This document shows positions 14,884-23,973 of a stretch of DNA of 55,398 nt, in pieces. The stretch's first letter is position 1. Each line of letters opens with the position of its first letter. A program made the position numbers and the translations under genes. Source of the DNA: an uncultured bacterium (GTDB lineage: Bacteria > Bacillota > Clostridia > Oscillospirales > Oscillospiraceae); contig CASFCW010000015.1 in NCBI GenBank assembly GCA_949293165.1, positions 1-55,398 on the forward strand, written 5' to 3'. The notes beneath the pieces were generated by a model. It had not been told where the DNA came from. It saw only the letters and a program-made list of their open reading frames with translations, and did no database searches.

Positions 14884-16064
14884 CCAGTCTGGCCCTCATT
14901 TTCCTGGTGGGCATGGCCCTGGGCTGGGCCGCCGCCCGGCTCCGCCTGCCCAGCCTGCTGGGGATGCTGCTCACCGGCATCCTCCTGGGGCCCTGCGTCC
15001 TGGACGTGCTGGACGATTCCCTCCTTGGGGTTTCCGCCGACCTGCGGCAGCTGGCCCTCATCATCATCCTCACCCGGGCGGGGCTGGCCCTGAATCTGGA
15101 GGATTTAAAGCGGGTGGGCCGCCCCGCCATCCTCCTGTGCTTTGTCCCCGCCTGCTTTGAGATGGCGGGGATGGTGCTGCTGGCGCCCCGGCTGCTGGGC
15201 CTCTCCCTGCTGGACAGCGCCATCCTGGGTGCGGTGGTGGCGGCGGTGTCCCCGGCGGTCATTGTGCCCAAAATGCTGCGCCTGATGGAGGGCGGCTGGG
15301 GGACGGAGCACTCCATCCCCCAGATGATCCTGGCGGGCGCCTCGGTGGACGACGTATTCGTCATCGTCCTGTTCTCCTCCTTCACCGGCCTGGCCCAGGG
15401 GGGCGGGCTGTCCCCCGCCGCCCTCCTCCAGATCCCCCTGTCCATTGTCACCGGCGCCGCCGCCGGCCTGTTGGCGGGGACGGTCTTTGGGGAGGTCTAC
15501 CGCCGGGTCCATGTGCGGGATTCCAGCAAGGTGGTGGTGCTGCTCAGCCTTTCCTTCCTGTTTGTGGCCCTGGAAAACGGGGTGAAGGGGGTGTTCCCCT
15601 TCTCCGGCCTCATCGCCGTCATGGCCGGCGGCATTGCCGTCAACCGCCGCCGCCCGGAGGTGGCGGCCCGGCTGTCCCAGAAGTACGCCAAGCTGTGGGT
15701 GGCGGCGGAGGTGCTGCTCTTTGTGCTGGTGGGGGCCACCGTGGATGTTACCTACGCCCTGGCCTCCGGCGGGGGAGCCGTGCTGGCCATCCTGGGGGCG
15801 CTGGTATTCCGCATGGCGGGGGTGTTTGTCTGCCTGATGGGCACCTCCCTCACCGGCAGGCAGCGCCTGTTCACCATGATGGCCTACACCCCCAAGGCCA
15901 CCGTCCAGGCGGCCATCGGCTCCATCCCCCTTTCCATGGGGCTGGCCTGCGGCCCGGCGGTGCTGACGGTGGCTGTGCTGGCCATCCTCATCACCGCCCC
16001 CCTGGGTTCCTTCGCCATCGACCTGTCCTACCCCAGGCTGCTGAGCCAGTCCGCCAGCCCGTAA
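14877..16064 (+). CDS. Cation:proton antiporter (CPA/NhaP-like), fluoride-riboswitch controlled
   Basis: 395 residues with about twelve membrane segments. An acidic pair in the middle of the protein (ASVDDVFVIVLFS, near residue 161) is the ion-binding motif of CPA-type exchangers. Others are GILLGPCVLD near residue 35 and SPAVIVPKML near residue 130. Family role: exchange of Na+ or K+ for H+. Its position behind a fluoride riboswitch suggests it helps cells survive fluoride, either by cation/pH balance when HF enters and releases protons, or by direct anion export. Start ATG 14877 begins at the first membrane segment. It is followed by a strong terminator. Confidence 0.88.
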   Translation: MLTSLALIFLVGMALGWAAARLRLPSLLGMLLTGILLGPCVLDVLDDSLLGVSADLRQLALIIILTRAGLALNLEDLKRVGRPAILLCFVPACFEMAGMVLLAPRLLGLSLLDSAILGAVVAAVSPAVIVPKMLRLMEGGWGTEHSIPQMILAGASVDDVFVIVLFSSFTGLAQGGGLSPAALLQIPLSIVTGAAAGLLAGTVFGEVYRRVHVRDSSKVVVLLSLSFLFVALENGVKGVFPFSGLIAVMAGGIAVNRRRPEVAARLSQKYAKLWVAAEVLLFVLVGATVDVTYALASGGGAVLAILGALVFRMAGVFVCLMGTSLTGRQRLFTMMAYTPKATVQAAIGSIPLSMGLACGPAVLTVAVLAILITAPLGSFAIDLSYPRLLSQSASP

Positions 16065-16082
16065 CCGCCCCCGGCTGCCGCG

Positions 16083-16134
16083 AAAAAAACGTCCCCTGCT
16101 CTCCCCACATCTGGGGAGAACAGGGGGCGTTTTT
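16083..16134. terminator. Bidirectional terminator between antiporter and XRE-cupin genes
   Basis: A 19-bp near-perfect stem (about 16088-16106 with 16113-16131) with TTTTT on the plus side and seven T on the minus side. It serves both convergent units. Confidence 0.88.
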
Positions 16135-16149
16135 CACTTGGTCCGGCAG

Positions 16150-16734
16150 CTACTCCGATTTCTTCCCGTCGTAGCCGCTGCCGATGGCCGGGTCTGTGGT
16201 AAAGGAGATCACCCGGACCAGACGGTCGGTGCAGTTGATCCATTCGTGAGGGGTGCTGGCGAAATAGTGGACGCCGTCCCCCGCCTGGATGTCGTACCTG
16301 CGGTTTTTGAACACCACGGTGAGCACCCCCTCCAGCACGTAGACCATCTCCTCCCCGGCGTGGCTGTAGGGCGTCACATTGTTGATGTCCCGTCCGGGCA
16401 GAAGGGTCACCAGCATGGGGAAAAAGTCGTGGGTGGCCCTGGGAGTGCCCGCCAGGCTTTGGTAGACACGGCTGTACCCTGTGGTCCTGGCCGGCATCTT
16501 CCCGTAGCTGCGCATCACCACGCCGCTGGATTCCCGGGTATTGATAAACATGCTGCTGTCCACGCCCAGGGCCTCGGAGATGTTCTGCAGCGTCACCAGG
16601 GAGGCTGAGCACAGCCCCCGCTCCAGGGTGGACAGGTAGCCCACCGACAGATGGGCCTTCTCCCCCAGCTCCTTCAAGGTCATGTTCCGTCCCAGCCGCA
16701 GCTCCTTGATTCTGCTGCCTACTTCTTCCCGCAT
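16150..16734 (-). CDS. XRE-family regulator with C-terminal cupin domain (second of tandem pair)
   Basis: 194 residues. Helix-turn-helix at about residues 7-60 (MTLKELGEKAHLSVGYLSTLERG), then a cupin effector domain with HAGEEMVYVLEG and AGDGVHYFASTPHEW motifs. Such proteins (PuuR/SutR-like) sense small metabolites and repress or activate transport and catabolic genes. Its ATG lies inside the last codons of the upstream regulator (16-base overlap) with GAGGAGG embedded there, so the two are co-translated. The DNA-binding part resembles that of its neighbour, consistent with tandem duplication. Confidence 0.88.
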   Translation of the reverse strand: MREEVGSRIKELRLGRNMTLKELGEKAHLSVGYLSTLERGLCSASLVTLQNISEALGVDSSMFINTRESSGVVMRSYGKMPARTTGYSRVYQSLAGTPRATHDFFPMLVTLLPGRDINNVTPYSHAGEEMVYVLEGVLTVVFKNRRYDIQAGDGVHYFASTPHEWINCTDRLVRVISFTTDPAIGSGYDGKKSE

Positions 16735-17282
16735 ACTTCCTCCTCGTTGTCATCCTGTCGATAGGTAACATACAGGCAGTTGACCAAATATGGGCTGTCG
16801 TTCCATACCTTCAGTTCCATGGTTTCATCGTGGTACAGGCTGTCTCCGGGGAACAGCTGATCCGGCATGCCGTTGAGGAGCATCTCCAGATACCCGCTGA
16901 GCACATAGAGGAAGCCCCTGCGCTCCAGGGGGAACAGCCCCTGCTCGCCCTGGGGCGTCAAAGTGACCTGGCGGCAGAAAATCCGCTTCCCGTCCTCCAT
17001 GTTGCTGAGCACCCGGTAGTAGTAGGGCGCCCCCGGCGGACAGACATACTTGCTCTCCCAGGAGGAGGTTCGCAGATCCACCTCCTGGGCGAGGAAGACG
17101 TCCATATCTGTTTTCAGGACCCCTGCGATCTTCTTCAGAGATGAGACGGAGGCAGCGCAGGTGCCCCGCTCAACCTGGGATAAGTAGCTCTCCGATAAAC
17201 CAGTGGCCTGGCTGATTGTTTTCAGTGTAATGTTCTGGCTTTTCCGGATCTCACGAATTCGTGATCCAACCTCCCGTCCCAT
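16719..17282 (-). CDS. XRE-family regulator with C-terminal cupin-like domain (first of tandem pair)
   Basis: 187 residues starting MGREVGSRIREIRK. Helix-turn-helix ITLKTISQATGLSESYLSQ near residues 16-34, then a shorter cupin-like region ending in SLYHDETMELKVWNDSP. The second cupin half lacks the usual His-rich motif, so metal binding may be lost. ATG at 17282 follows GGGGGG by five bases. A promoter (TCGACA-18-TATAAT) lies about 90 bases upstream. A heterodimer or ligand-dependent pair with the overlapping downstream regulator is plausible. The likely target is the adjacent peptide-transporter/hyu operon, by position only. Confidence 0.86.
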   Translation of the reverse strand: MGREVGSRIREIRKSQNITLKTISQATGLSESYLSQVERGTCAASVSSLKKIAGVLKTDMDVFLAQEVDLRTSSWESKYVCPPGAPYYYRVLSNMEDGKRIFCRQVTLTPQGEQGLFPLERRGFLYVLSGYLEMLLNGMPDQLFPGDSLYHDETMELKVWNDSPYLVNCLYVTYRQDDNEEEVCGKK

Positions 17283-17370
17283 AGCAGCCCCCCTGTTTGT
17301 TGTCACCTTTGCCCCGTTCCGTCCTGACGCGGGCAGAGGGGCTTAACGGTTACAATTATTTATTGAAACC

Positions 17371-17400
17371 ATTATATACCAAAAACCACTGTTTTGTCGA
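17371..17400 (-). promoter_or_regulatory. Promoter of the XRE-cupin pair
   Basis: Minus strand TCGACA (17395-17400), 18-base spacer, perfect TATAAT (17371-17376). The surrounding 17283-17430 gap is A+T rich; no clear terminator was seen behind the preceding ABC gene. Confidence 0.65.
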
Positions 17401-17430
17401 CTTGAAAAAGAAGATATTTGACTCCTTTTT

Positions 17431-18420
17431 TTATTTTTCACAGTTGGCCTGGTGGCAGCAGGCCAGATGGTCGCGTTCCACTTCCACCATCTGGGGCTCC
17501 GTTTCCCGGCAAATCTCCATCGTAAAGGGGCAGCGGGTGTGGAAGCGGCAGCCGGTGGGGATGTTGACGGGGCTGGGGATCTCCCCCTGGGAGTAGACCT
17601 GGGTGGGCTTGAGGGCCTCCTCCTCCGGCAGCACCACCGGGATGGAGGAAAGCAGCATTTTGGTATAGGGGTGCTGGGGATTGCGGAAGAAGGTCTCCGC
17701 GGGGGCCATCTCCATGATGTGCCCCAGGTACATGATGGCGATACGGTCGGCAATGTTGCGCATCAGGCTCATGTCGTGGGTGATGAACAGGTAGGACATG
17801 TTGAACTTTTCCTTCAGGTCCATCAGGGTGGAGATAATCTTGGCCTGGATGGACACGTCCAGGGCGGAGGTGGGCTCATCCAGAATCATCAGCCTGGGGT
17901 TGGTGGTCAGGGCCCTGGCGATGGCGGCCAGCTGCTTTTCGCCGCCGCCCAGGGAGCGCTGGGTCTTGTAGTAGCAGTCCTGAGGCAGGCCCACCACGTC
18001 CAGCAGCTCCCGCACCCGGTCCTCCACCTCGTAGTGGGGCACGATATTGTGTACCTTCAGCGGCATGGCCAGGATGTCCCCGATGTTCCGCTGGGGATTG
18101 AGGGAGGTGCCGGGGTCCTGAAAGACGATCTGCATCTTCTTTTTCAGCTCCATGGACCGCTGGGTAGCGGGCATGGAGATGTCCTGGCCCAGGAAGGTCA
18201 CCTGGCCGTCGGTGATGCCGTGCAGGCCCACCACGCAGTAGGCCGTGGTACTCTTTCCCGAGCCGCTCTCGCCCACCAGGCCCACAACCTCGTTTTCCCG
18301 GACGGTAAAGCTGATGTCGTCAATGGCCTTGACGAACAGATTTTTCTGCTTGGTGGGGAAATACTTTTTCATATGGCTGACAACCAGCACATCCTTGTTG
18401 TCCTGCGGCGCCTGTGTCAT
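17431..18420 (-). CDS. Oligopeptide/dipeptide ABC transporter ATP-binding protein (OppF/DppF type)
   Basis: 329 residues. Walker A GESGSGKST near residue 50, Walker B LMILDEPTSALD, and the C-terminal oligo_HPY extension ending with a Cys-rich tail (CRFHTRCPF...CCHQANC) that may bind Fe-S as in related Opp/Dpp ATPases. The ABC signature reads SLGGGEKQL rather than LSGGQ, an unusual but tolerated variant. Together with its partner ATPase it powers import of a peptide-like or amide solute. It overlaps the upstream ATPase gene by four bases. It is the last gene of the importer unit. Confidence 0.93.
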   Translation of the reverse strand: MTQAPQDNKDVLVVSHMKKYFPTKQKNLFVKAIDDISFTVRENEVVGLVGESGSGKSTTAYCVVGLHGITDGQVTFLGQDISMPATQRSMELKKKMQIVFQDPGTSLNPQRNIGDILAMPLKVHNIVPHYEVEDRVRELLDVVGLPQDCYYKTQRSLGGGEKQLAAIARALTTNPRLMILDEPTSALDVSIQAKIISTLMDLKEKFNMSYLFITHDMSLMRNIADRIAIMYLGHIMEMAPAETFFRNPQHPYTKMLLSSIPVVLPEEEALKPTQVYSQGEIPSPVNIPTGCRFHTRCPFTMEICRETEPQMVEVERDHLACCHQANCEK

Positions 18421-19436
18421 TCTGCCCGACCCCCTTCCGTCTGTTCCCCGGCCATGTCATTCTCGTACCGGAAGCAGGCCACGCGGTGCCCGCCCCCCAC
18501 GTTGTAAAAGCCGGGTTTTTCCTGTTTGCACCGGTCGGTGGCGTAGGGGCACCGGCCCGCGAAGCGGCAGCCGCCGGGCGGCGTCACATAGCTGGGCAGG
18601 CGGCCGGGGATGCCCTTCATGAGGCTGTCACCGGTGAGCTTGGGGATGGACTCCATCAGAGCCACGGTGTAGGGGTGCAGCGGCGCCTCAAACAGGGCAT
18701 CGGTGGGCGCCACCTCCACGATGTTGCCGGCGTACATAATGCAGATCCGGTCGGCCATCATCCGGGCCACGCCCATGGAGTGGGTAATCAGGATCAGGGA
18801 CATGTGCTTCTCATCGGCCAGGCTGCGGATCAGCCGGAGCACCTGGTCCTGGATGGTCACGTCCAGGTTGGTGGTGGGCTCGTCGGCAATCATCAGCTTG
18901 CTGGCGGTGGCCAGGGCCATGGCGATGCACACCCGCTGCCGCATGCCGCCGGACAGCTGGAAGGGGTAGTTTTCCAAAATCCGCTCCGGGTCGGGCATGG
19001 AGCAGTCCATCAGGGCCTTGATGGCCCGCTCCCGGATGGCCTTCTTGTCGTTCTTCTCCACAATGCCGGAGTAATAGATGGTGTCGCAGATCTGCTTGCC
19101 CACGGTGAATACAGGGTTGAGGGAGGCCGTGGGGTCCTGGAAGATCATGGACAGCTTCTGCCCCCGCATGAGGTTAAGCTCCTTTTTGTTCAGGCGCAGC
19201 ACGTCCAGCCCGTCGAACAGGATGCTGCCCTGGGGGATGACCGCCTGCTCCGGCAGGACCCGGAGGATGGATTTCACGGTGGTGGTCTTGCCGCAGCCCG
19301 ACTCGCCCACAAAGCCGATCTTCTCGCCCGGGTATACCGTCAGGTTCAGGCCGTTAATCACATAGGCATATCCCCCGTATACCTTGTAGTTGATGTAGAG
19401 ATCCTTGATCTCCAACAATGGCGTACGATTCGTCAT
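18417..19436 (-). CDS. Oligopeptide/dipeptide ABC transporter ATP-binding protein (OppD/DppD type)
   Basis: 339 residues. Walker A GESGCGKTT, canonical signature LSGGMRQR, Walker B LMIADEPTTNLD, and an oligo_HPY C-terminus with CRFAGRCPYATDRC. The start at 19436 follows AAGGAGG by six bases; a longer frame exists but would overlap the permease. It begins one base after the stop of the permease gene, so translation is coupled. Confidence 0.94.
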   Translation of the reverse strand: MTNRTPLLEIKDLYINYKVYGGYAYVINGLNLTVYPGEKIGFVGESGCGKTTTVKSILRVLPEQAVIPQGSILFDGLDVLRLNKKELNLMRGQKLSMIFQDPTASLNPVFTVGKQICDTIYYSGIVEKNDKKAIRERAIKALMDCSMPDPERILENYPFQLSGGMRQRVCIAMALATASKLMIADEPTTNLDVTIQDQVLRLIRSLADEKHMSLILITHSMGVARMMADRICIMYAGNIVEVAPTDALFEAPLHPYTVALMESIPKLTGDSLMKGIPGRLPSYVTPPGGCRFAGRCPYATDRCKQEKPGFYNVGGGHRVACFRYENDMAGEQTEGGRAE

Positions 19437-19437
19437 C

Positions 19438-20337
19438 CTAAGCCTCCTTAGAATTGAGCATATCACTGATGCCATCGCCAAACAGGTTAAAGGCCAGCAC
19501 AATGAGCATAATGGCCAGGGCGGGGAAAATGGTCAGCCACCAGCACTCCGGCAGCAGCTTGTAGCCGTCGGCGATCATGGTGCCCAGGTCGGGCTGGGGC
19601 GGCTGAGCGCCCAGACCCACGAAGCTCAGGGTGGAGCCCATCAGGATCACCACGCCCATGTCCATGGTCATCTTGGTCAGAACGGTGGACCAGCAGTTGG
19701 GCAGGATCTCCCGGAGGATGATGTGGGCGCGGCTGGCGCCGATGAGCTCGGCGGATTTGACGAAGTATTCATTGCGGACAGAGGCCGCTGAGCCGTACAC
19801 CAGCCGGGCGTACCAGGCCCACCAGGAGAAGGTAATGGCCATCATGGAGTGAAACAGGGTGGGAGAAAACAGGGCGGATACCGCCAGGGCCAGCACCAGG
19901 GAGGGCAGGGAGAGGAAAATATCCACCACACGCATGATGACGGTGGAAATCCACTTCCCCTTGTAGTAGCCGGCCAGCAGGCCGAACACCACCCCGATGG
20001 GGGCCGCGACACAGATAACGCCCACGCCCATAATCAAGGCGTTTCGGAAGGAGAAAATCACCCGGCTGAGCACGTCCCGGCCGGTGCCGTCGGTGCCGAA
20101 GAGGTACTCCGCGCAGGGGGCCAGCTTCATGGCGGCGTAGTTGGTGTAGGCCTGGGCATGCTCCGGATAAGGGGCGATCACGTCCTGGAAGATGGCCACC
20201 AGGATGACGAAGATCACCCCCACCAGGCCCACCACCGACATCTTGTTCCGGGAAAAGCGGTACCAGCTGCGCTTTACCTTGTCCAGCCGCGCCTGTCCCC
20301 GGGTCAAAGTTTTGATTTTGCGTTCTGTCTTACCCAT
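19438..20337 (-). CDS. Peptide-type ABC transporter permease (OppC/DppC)
   Basis: 299 residues, about six membrane segments, with an OppC N-terminal domain (RSWYRFSRNKMSVVGLVGV) and the binding-protein-dependent permease loop SAELIGASRAHIILREILPN near residue 200, which docks onto the ATPases. AAGGGGG precedes the ATG. It lies between the DppB-type permease and the ATPases. Confidence 0.94.
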   Translation of the reverse strand: MGKTERKIKTLTRGQARLDKVKRSWYRFSRNKMSVVGLVGVIFVILVAIFQDVIAPYPEHAQAYTNYAAMKLAPCAEYLFGTDGTGRDVLSRVIFSFRNALIMGVGVICVAAPIGVVFGLLAGYYKGKWISTVIMRVVDIFLSLPSLVLALAVSALFSPTLFHSMMAITFSWWAWYARLVYGSAASVRNEYFVKSAELIGASRAHIILREILPNCWSTVLTKMTMDMGVVILMGSTLSFVGLGAQPPQPDLGTMIADGYKLLPECWWLTIFPALAIMLIVLAFNLFGDGISDMLNSKEA

Positions 20338-20349
20338 ACAAGCGCCCCC

Positions 20350-21360
20350 TTACATACGGTTCCGCGGGTCCAGGAACGCGGAGATAATATCCACCAGGAT
20401 GTTGACCACCAGGAAGGAAACGCCGATGACCATGACCACACCCACGATGGCGTTGAGATCCTTGTTCAAAATGGCGTTGAGGCAGTATTTGGACACACCG
20501 GGATAGCTGAACACCTGCTCCACCACGAAGGCGTTGCCCAGCATGGCGGCGATATCCAGGGCGATGATGGACACGGAGGGCGCCGCCGAGGGACGGAGCA
20601 CATACTGCCACATGATCTTCCGCATGGGAATGCCGGAGGAGATCTCCGCCCCCACGAAGTCCTTGCTCATGTTGTCCAGCATGCTGCTGCGGGTGATGCG
20701 GGCCGACTGGGCGATGCCGGTGAGGGCCAGGGCGGTGCCCGGCATCACCAGGTGCTTGAGCACGTCCCAGAAGGCGGTAAAGTTGCCTGTCGCCAGGGAA
20801 TCAAACAGATAGAAGCCCGTAATGTGGGCCGGCGCGGCTACCGAGGCGGAGATCCGCCCGATGGTGGGCAGGACAGGCACCCAGTAGCAGAAGATGAGCA
20901 TAAAGAAGATGGCCCATACGTAGGACGGCGTGGCGATGCCCAGATAGGAGACCACGCGGATGCTGTTGTCCAGCACGCCGCCGGCCCGCCTGGCGCAGGC
21001 CACGCCCAGCCCGATTCCTCCTACGATCTCCAAAATAGCGGCAAAGAGGATCAGCTCCAGGGTGGCGGGCAGGTAAGTTTTGATATCCGCCACCACCGGC
21101 TGCTTGGTCTGGGTGGACTCACCAAAATTCCCCTGGAGGGCGTCGGTAATCCAGTAGATGTACTGCTTGATAAAGGGTTCGTTTAAGTGATGTGTCTCAC
21201 GGTACAGTTCCTTCGCTTCCTCCGTCGCCGTGCTGCCCAGAGCCATGGTGGCCGTGTCACCCGGAAGGATTCGGGCGATGCAGAAAATCAGAATCGACAG
21301 TCCGAACAGTACGACAAGCGACCAGAGTAAGCGTCTTACAATGTATTTTGCTCCAGACAT
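20350..21360 (-). CDS. Peptide-type ABC transporter permease (OppB/DppB)
   Basis: 336 residues beginning MSGAKYIVRRLLW, with the OppB/DppB N-terminal pattern (FGLSILIFCIARILPGDTA), six membrane segments and the ATPase-docking loop DFVGAEISSGIPMRKIMWQYVLRP. The start at 21360 follows AAGGAG by seven bases. A large hairpin lies between this gene and the binding-protein gene upstream. Confidence 0.94.
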   Translation of the reverse strand: MSGAKYIVRRLLWSLVVLFGLSILIFCIARILPGDTATMALGSTATEEAKELYRETHHLNEPFIKQYIYWITDALQGNFGESTQTKQPVVADIKTYLPATLELILFAAILEIVGGIGLGVACARRAGGVLDNSIRVVSYLGIATPSYVWAIFFMLIFCYWVPVLPTIGRISASVAAPAHITGFYLFDSLATGNFTAFWDVLKHLVMPGTALALTGIAQSARITRSSMLDNMSKDFVGAEISSGIPMRKIMWQYVLRPSAAPSVSIIALDIAAMLGNAFVVEQVFSYPGVSKYCLNAILNKDLNAIVGVVMVIGVSFLVVNILVDIISAFLDPRNRM

Positions 21361-21417
21361 GTCCCAACTCCTTAACCTGTTCCCCCACATGGTGGAGGAA
21401 TCTTCCATTGAGAAAGG

Positions 21418-21466
21418 CCGGCCGCCGGCACATCGGAACTGCGTATTCCTTTGTGCCGGCGGCCGG
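21418..21466 (-). promoter_or_regulatory. Intercistronic hairpin between binding protein and permeases
   Basis: Perfect 15-bp GC-rich stem (21418-21432 with 21452-21466) with a 19-base loop and no T tract on the minus strand. As in the tct operon, it is placed to raise binding-protein message relative to permease message. Confidence 0.65.
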
Positions 21467-21499
21467 TGTTCTCACTTACTGAATCATCGCTGAGGCAGC

Positions 21500-23161
21500 T
21501 CAGTCATAAAACTGAATGGTGCGGAAGTAGAGGCTGCGGCCCATGATGGGGGCGTTGACCTCCGCCTCGGCCTCCGGCCAGTAGAAGGTGCCGGACTGAT
21601 AGCCCCGCTGCTCGGGCTGTTCAATGACCCAGATGGTGGGGCACAGCTCATCCAGATACTTCTGGGCCTGGGCGTACATCTCCATTCTCAGGTCGTAGTT
21701 GCTCTCCGCCAGGGCGGTGTCGATCATGCGGTCCAGCTCGTCGTCCAGCAGCCACTCAAACTGGGTGAAGGTGCCGGCGGTAGCGGAGTGGTAGTGCAGC
21801 TTCAGTACGGAGCCCGCCTCGGAGTAGCTGTCGCTGGGGGCCATAACGGTGATGTGGGCGGTGGTCTCGGGGGTGGCCGCCTCGGCGATCAGGGTGGCGA
21901 ACGGGGTGGCGGTAATGGTGATCTTGATGCCCAGCTCCGCGGCAGCGGCCTGGAGCAGCAGGGCCAGATCCTCCTCATCCTTCACGTCGGCGCTGTAGTG
22001 CAGCTCCAGGGTGTAGTCCCCCACATTGCTGGCATATTTGGACTTGGCCAGCTCCTCCTTGGCCTTATCCACGTTGTAGCTGTAGGTATTCAGCTCGTCG
22101 GCAATGGAGCCCTGGTAGGCGGTGGACACGGGGCCGCCGGCCTTCTTGGTGTTGGCATAGATGTAGGTGTAGGCGGTCTCATAGTCGAAGAGATAGGCCA
22201 GGGCCTTGCGGAAATGGATGTCGTCGGTGGGCGCCTTCTTGGTGTTCATCTCCATGCACATGACCACGCCGGTATACATGTCGGTCACGTCCACGCCGTC
22301 CAGCTCCCGCAGGGCGTTCAGGGTATCCTGGGTCTGCCACTCATCGGTGATGGACAGCTCGCCGTTGCTCATCATGGTGCGGACGGTGGCCGCCTCGTTG
22401 ATGGCCCGGACGGTAAAGCCCTTGGGGGCGTTGGGCTCCCACTCCATCCAGTAGTCGTCAAACCGCTCGCAGGTGACAAATTCGGTCACGCTGATCTCCT
22501 TGGTCATGTAGGGGCCGGAGCCTGCGTCGTGGGTGGACAGCCACTTCTTGCCATAGTCGTACTTGTCTCCGTAGGTGGAGTCAGAGGTGTCCACATTGGC
22601 CATGACCTGCTCCTCGTTGAGCACCGCCAGCCGCACCAGGGTGGACACGAACACGGCGTAGGTGGACTTCATGTGGAACACCACGGTGGTGGGGTCGGTG
22701 GCCTCGGCGTAGTCCACGTAGCCGTCCCACAGGTAGGCCAGGCCCTCGCCGATGGTCAGGGAACGGTTCATGGAGAAGGCCACGTCGCTGGCCTCCAGCT
22801 TGGAGCCGTCATGGAAGGTGATGTCATCCCGGATGTGGAAGGTGTAGGTCAGCCCGTCGGGGGACATCTCCCAGTCGGTGGCCACATGAGGGATAACGGT
22901 GCCGTCGATCTCGGTGAATACCAGGGTGTCGTACACGTTGAACACAATGGACAGGTCAATGGAGTTGCTGCCGCTGGCCGGGTCGTAGTTCAGCGGCAGG
23001 CTGGCGTTGACGTTGATCCACTGGTCCTGGGCGGCCGTCCCGCCCTGATTCTGGGTCTGGGACTGGGAGCCGGTGGGCTGGGACGTGTTGCCGCAGGCGG
23101 TCAGCAGCAAGGCGCAGGCCAGAAGCAGCGATAATGCGGATGCGAGGACTCTCTTTTTCAT
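21500..23161 (-). CDS. Peptide-type ABC transporter substrate-binding lipoprotein (SBP_bac_5)
   Basis: 553 residues. Lipoprotein signal MKKRVLASALSLLLA...LTAC with lipidated Cys at 23, followed by a Ser/Gln/Thr-rich linker (NTSQPTGSQSQTQNQGG). The mature part is a family-5 solute-binding protein: TDWEMSPDGLTYTFHIRDDITFHDGS near residue 110 and the usual KAPTDDIHFRKALAYLFDYE in the middle. It binds peptides or similar nitrogen compounds outside the cell. GGAGA precedes the ATG at 23161. It lies behind DUF3830 and the hyu genes, so its ligand may be a hydantoin, carbamoyl amino acid, pyroglutamyl compound or small peptide. Confidence 0.93.
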   Translation of the reverse strand: MKKRVLASALSLLLACALLLTACGNTSQPTGSQSQTQNQGGTAAQDQWINVNASLPLNYDPASGSNSIDLSIVFNVYDTLVFTEIDGTVIPHVATDWEMSPDGLTYTFHIRDDITFHDGSKLEASDVAFSMNRSLTIGEGLAYLWDGYVDYAEATDPTTVVFHMKSTYAVFVSTLVRLAVLNEEQVMANVDTSDSTYGDKYDYGKKWLSTHDAGSGPYMTKEISVTEFVTCERFDDYWMEWEPNAPKGFTVRAINEAATVRTMMSNGELSITDEWQTQDTLNALRELDGVDVTDMYTGVVMCMEMNTKKAPTDDIHFRKALAYLFDYETAYTYIYANTKKAGGPVSTAYQGSIADELNTYSYNVDKAKEELAKSKYASNVGDYTLELHYSADVKDEEDLALLLQAAAAELGIKITITATPFATLIAEAATPETTAHITVMAPSDSYSEAGSVLKLHYHSATAGTFTQFEWLLDDELDRMIDTALAESNYDLRMEMYAQAQKYLDELCPTIWVIEQPEQRGYQSGTFYWPEAEAEVNAPIMGRSLYFRTIQFYD

Positions 23162-23202
23162 GTTCCTATTCTCCTTTCTTGGTGCGGCGCCCCCTGTTTT
23201 CC

Positions 23203-23646
23203 TTAGGCCAGGGAGCAGCATACCTTTTCTACGCCGCACAGCCAAATTCGTTTCCCGATTTCTTCCATCTCGGTCTCCTGATCGTAGCAGATATGCCCCA
23301 CCACGTTCAGGCTCAGCGCCCCGTCATGGTAGGTGGGGCGTTCCGCCCCGTAGTAGAATGCCATGGACTCAAAGGATGTGGATTCCGGCGTCTTTTCGCT
23401 CCTGTCCCAGGGGCGCCAATAGGTGATGTCGAATTTACTGACAATTCCGGTGGAGTTCTCCCTGGGCGGTGGCTCCTGTGTGGCGATCCCCCAGCTGATT
23501 TCTCGCCCGCACCAGCGGGACTGAACGGCGTCCATGGTAACGGGGAGCGCCTTGACAATCTGCTCCACAGTCTTCGGTGCCTTGTCCGGATTCAACAATC
23601 CGTACAGGACGCCCCCCCGTTCAAACTCCAGCTTAATTTTGATCAT
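23203..23646 (-). CDS. DUF3830 (cyclophilin-like fold) protein
   Basis: 147 residues. Pattern: MIKIKLEFERGGV start, NPDKAPKTVEQIVKALP near residue 20, GREISWG, ENSTGIVSKFDITYW, and a C-terminal GKRIWLCG strand. This matches DUF3830, a small beta-barrel related to cyclophilins but without known isomerase activity. It is often found beside hydantoinase/oxoprolinase and solute-transport genes. It lies between hyuB and the binding protein, about 40 bases before the latter. Start at 23646 follows AAAGGGA. The biochemical role is not known. Confidence 0.78.
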   Translation of the reverse strand: MIKIKLEFERGGVLYGLLNPDKAPKTVEQIVKALPVTMDAVQSRWCGREISWGIATQEPPPRENSTGIVSKFDITYWRPWDRSEKTPESTSFESMAFYYGAERPTYHDGALSLNVVGHICYDQETEMEEIGKRIWLCGVEKVCCSLA

Positions 23647-23932
23647 ATTCGTTCCCTTTCTCCAATCGCAGCCAACGGTTTTGAGCATGAGTGCGGCGCC
23701 CCGGCCCGCCCAACAAAGGCCCCTCACCGGCCTCACAGCGCCTGTCCGGGAACCGAGGGGCCGTCCGACGGCCCTTCCCGCGCCTGCGCGCCGCTTTCAC
23801 TCAGGGAAGAAATTGCGTGATACAGAACACACATGCCCCGCTGCAAATGCGTTTCCAACCTGCGGCCGGCTTCCCGGCCATGGGGTAGCTTTTTCCGGCA
23901 GCCTCTCCCCCTCTCCCTATGTCCTGAAAATA

Positions 23933-23970
23933 CCCGGCGGGGCCGCCCGCGGGGGCGGCCCCGCGCCGGG
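23933..23970 (-). terminator. GC-rich hairpin behind hyuB
   Basis: CCCGGC-GGGGCCGCC pairs with GGCGGCCCC-GC-GCCGGG (23933-23970) with one bulge. Only TATTTTC follows on the minus strand, so it may attenuate rather than stop transcription. The remaining gap 23647-23932 holds no gene I recognise; a weak promoter-like TTGCAG...TATCAC is near 23810-23845. Confidence 0.5.
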
Positions 23971-23973
23971 AGC

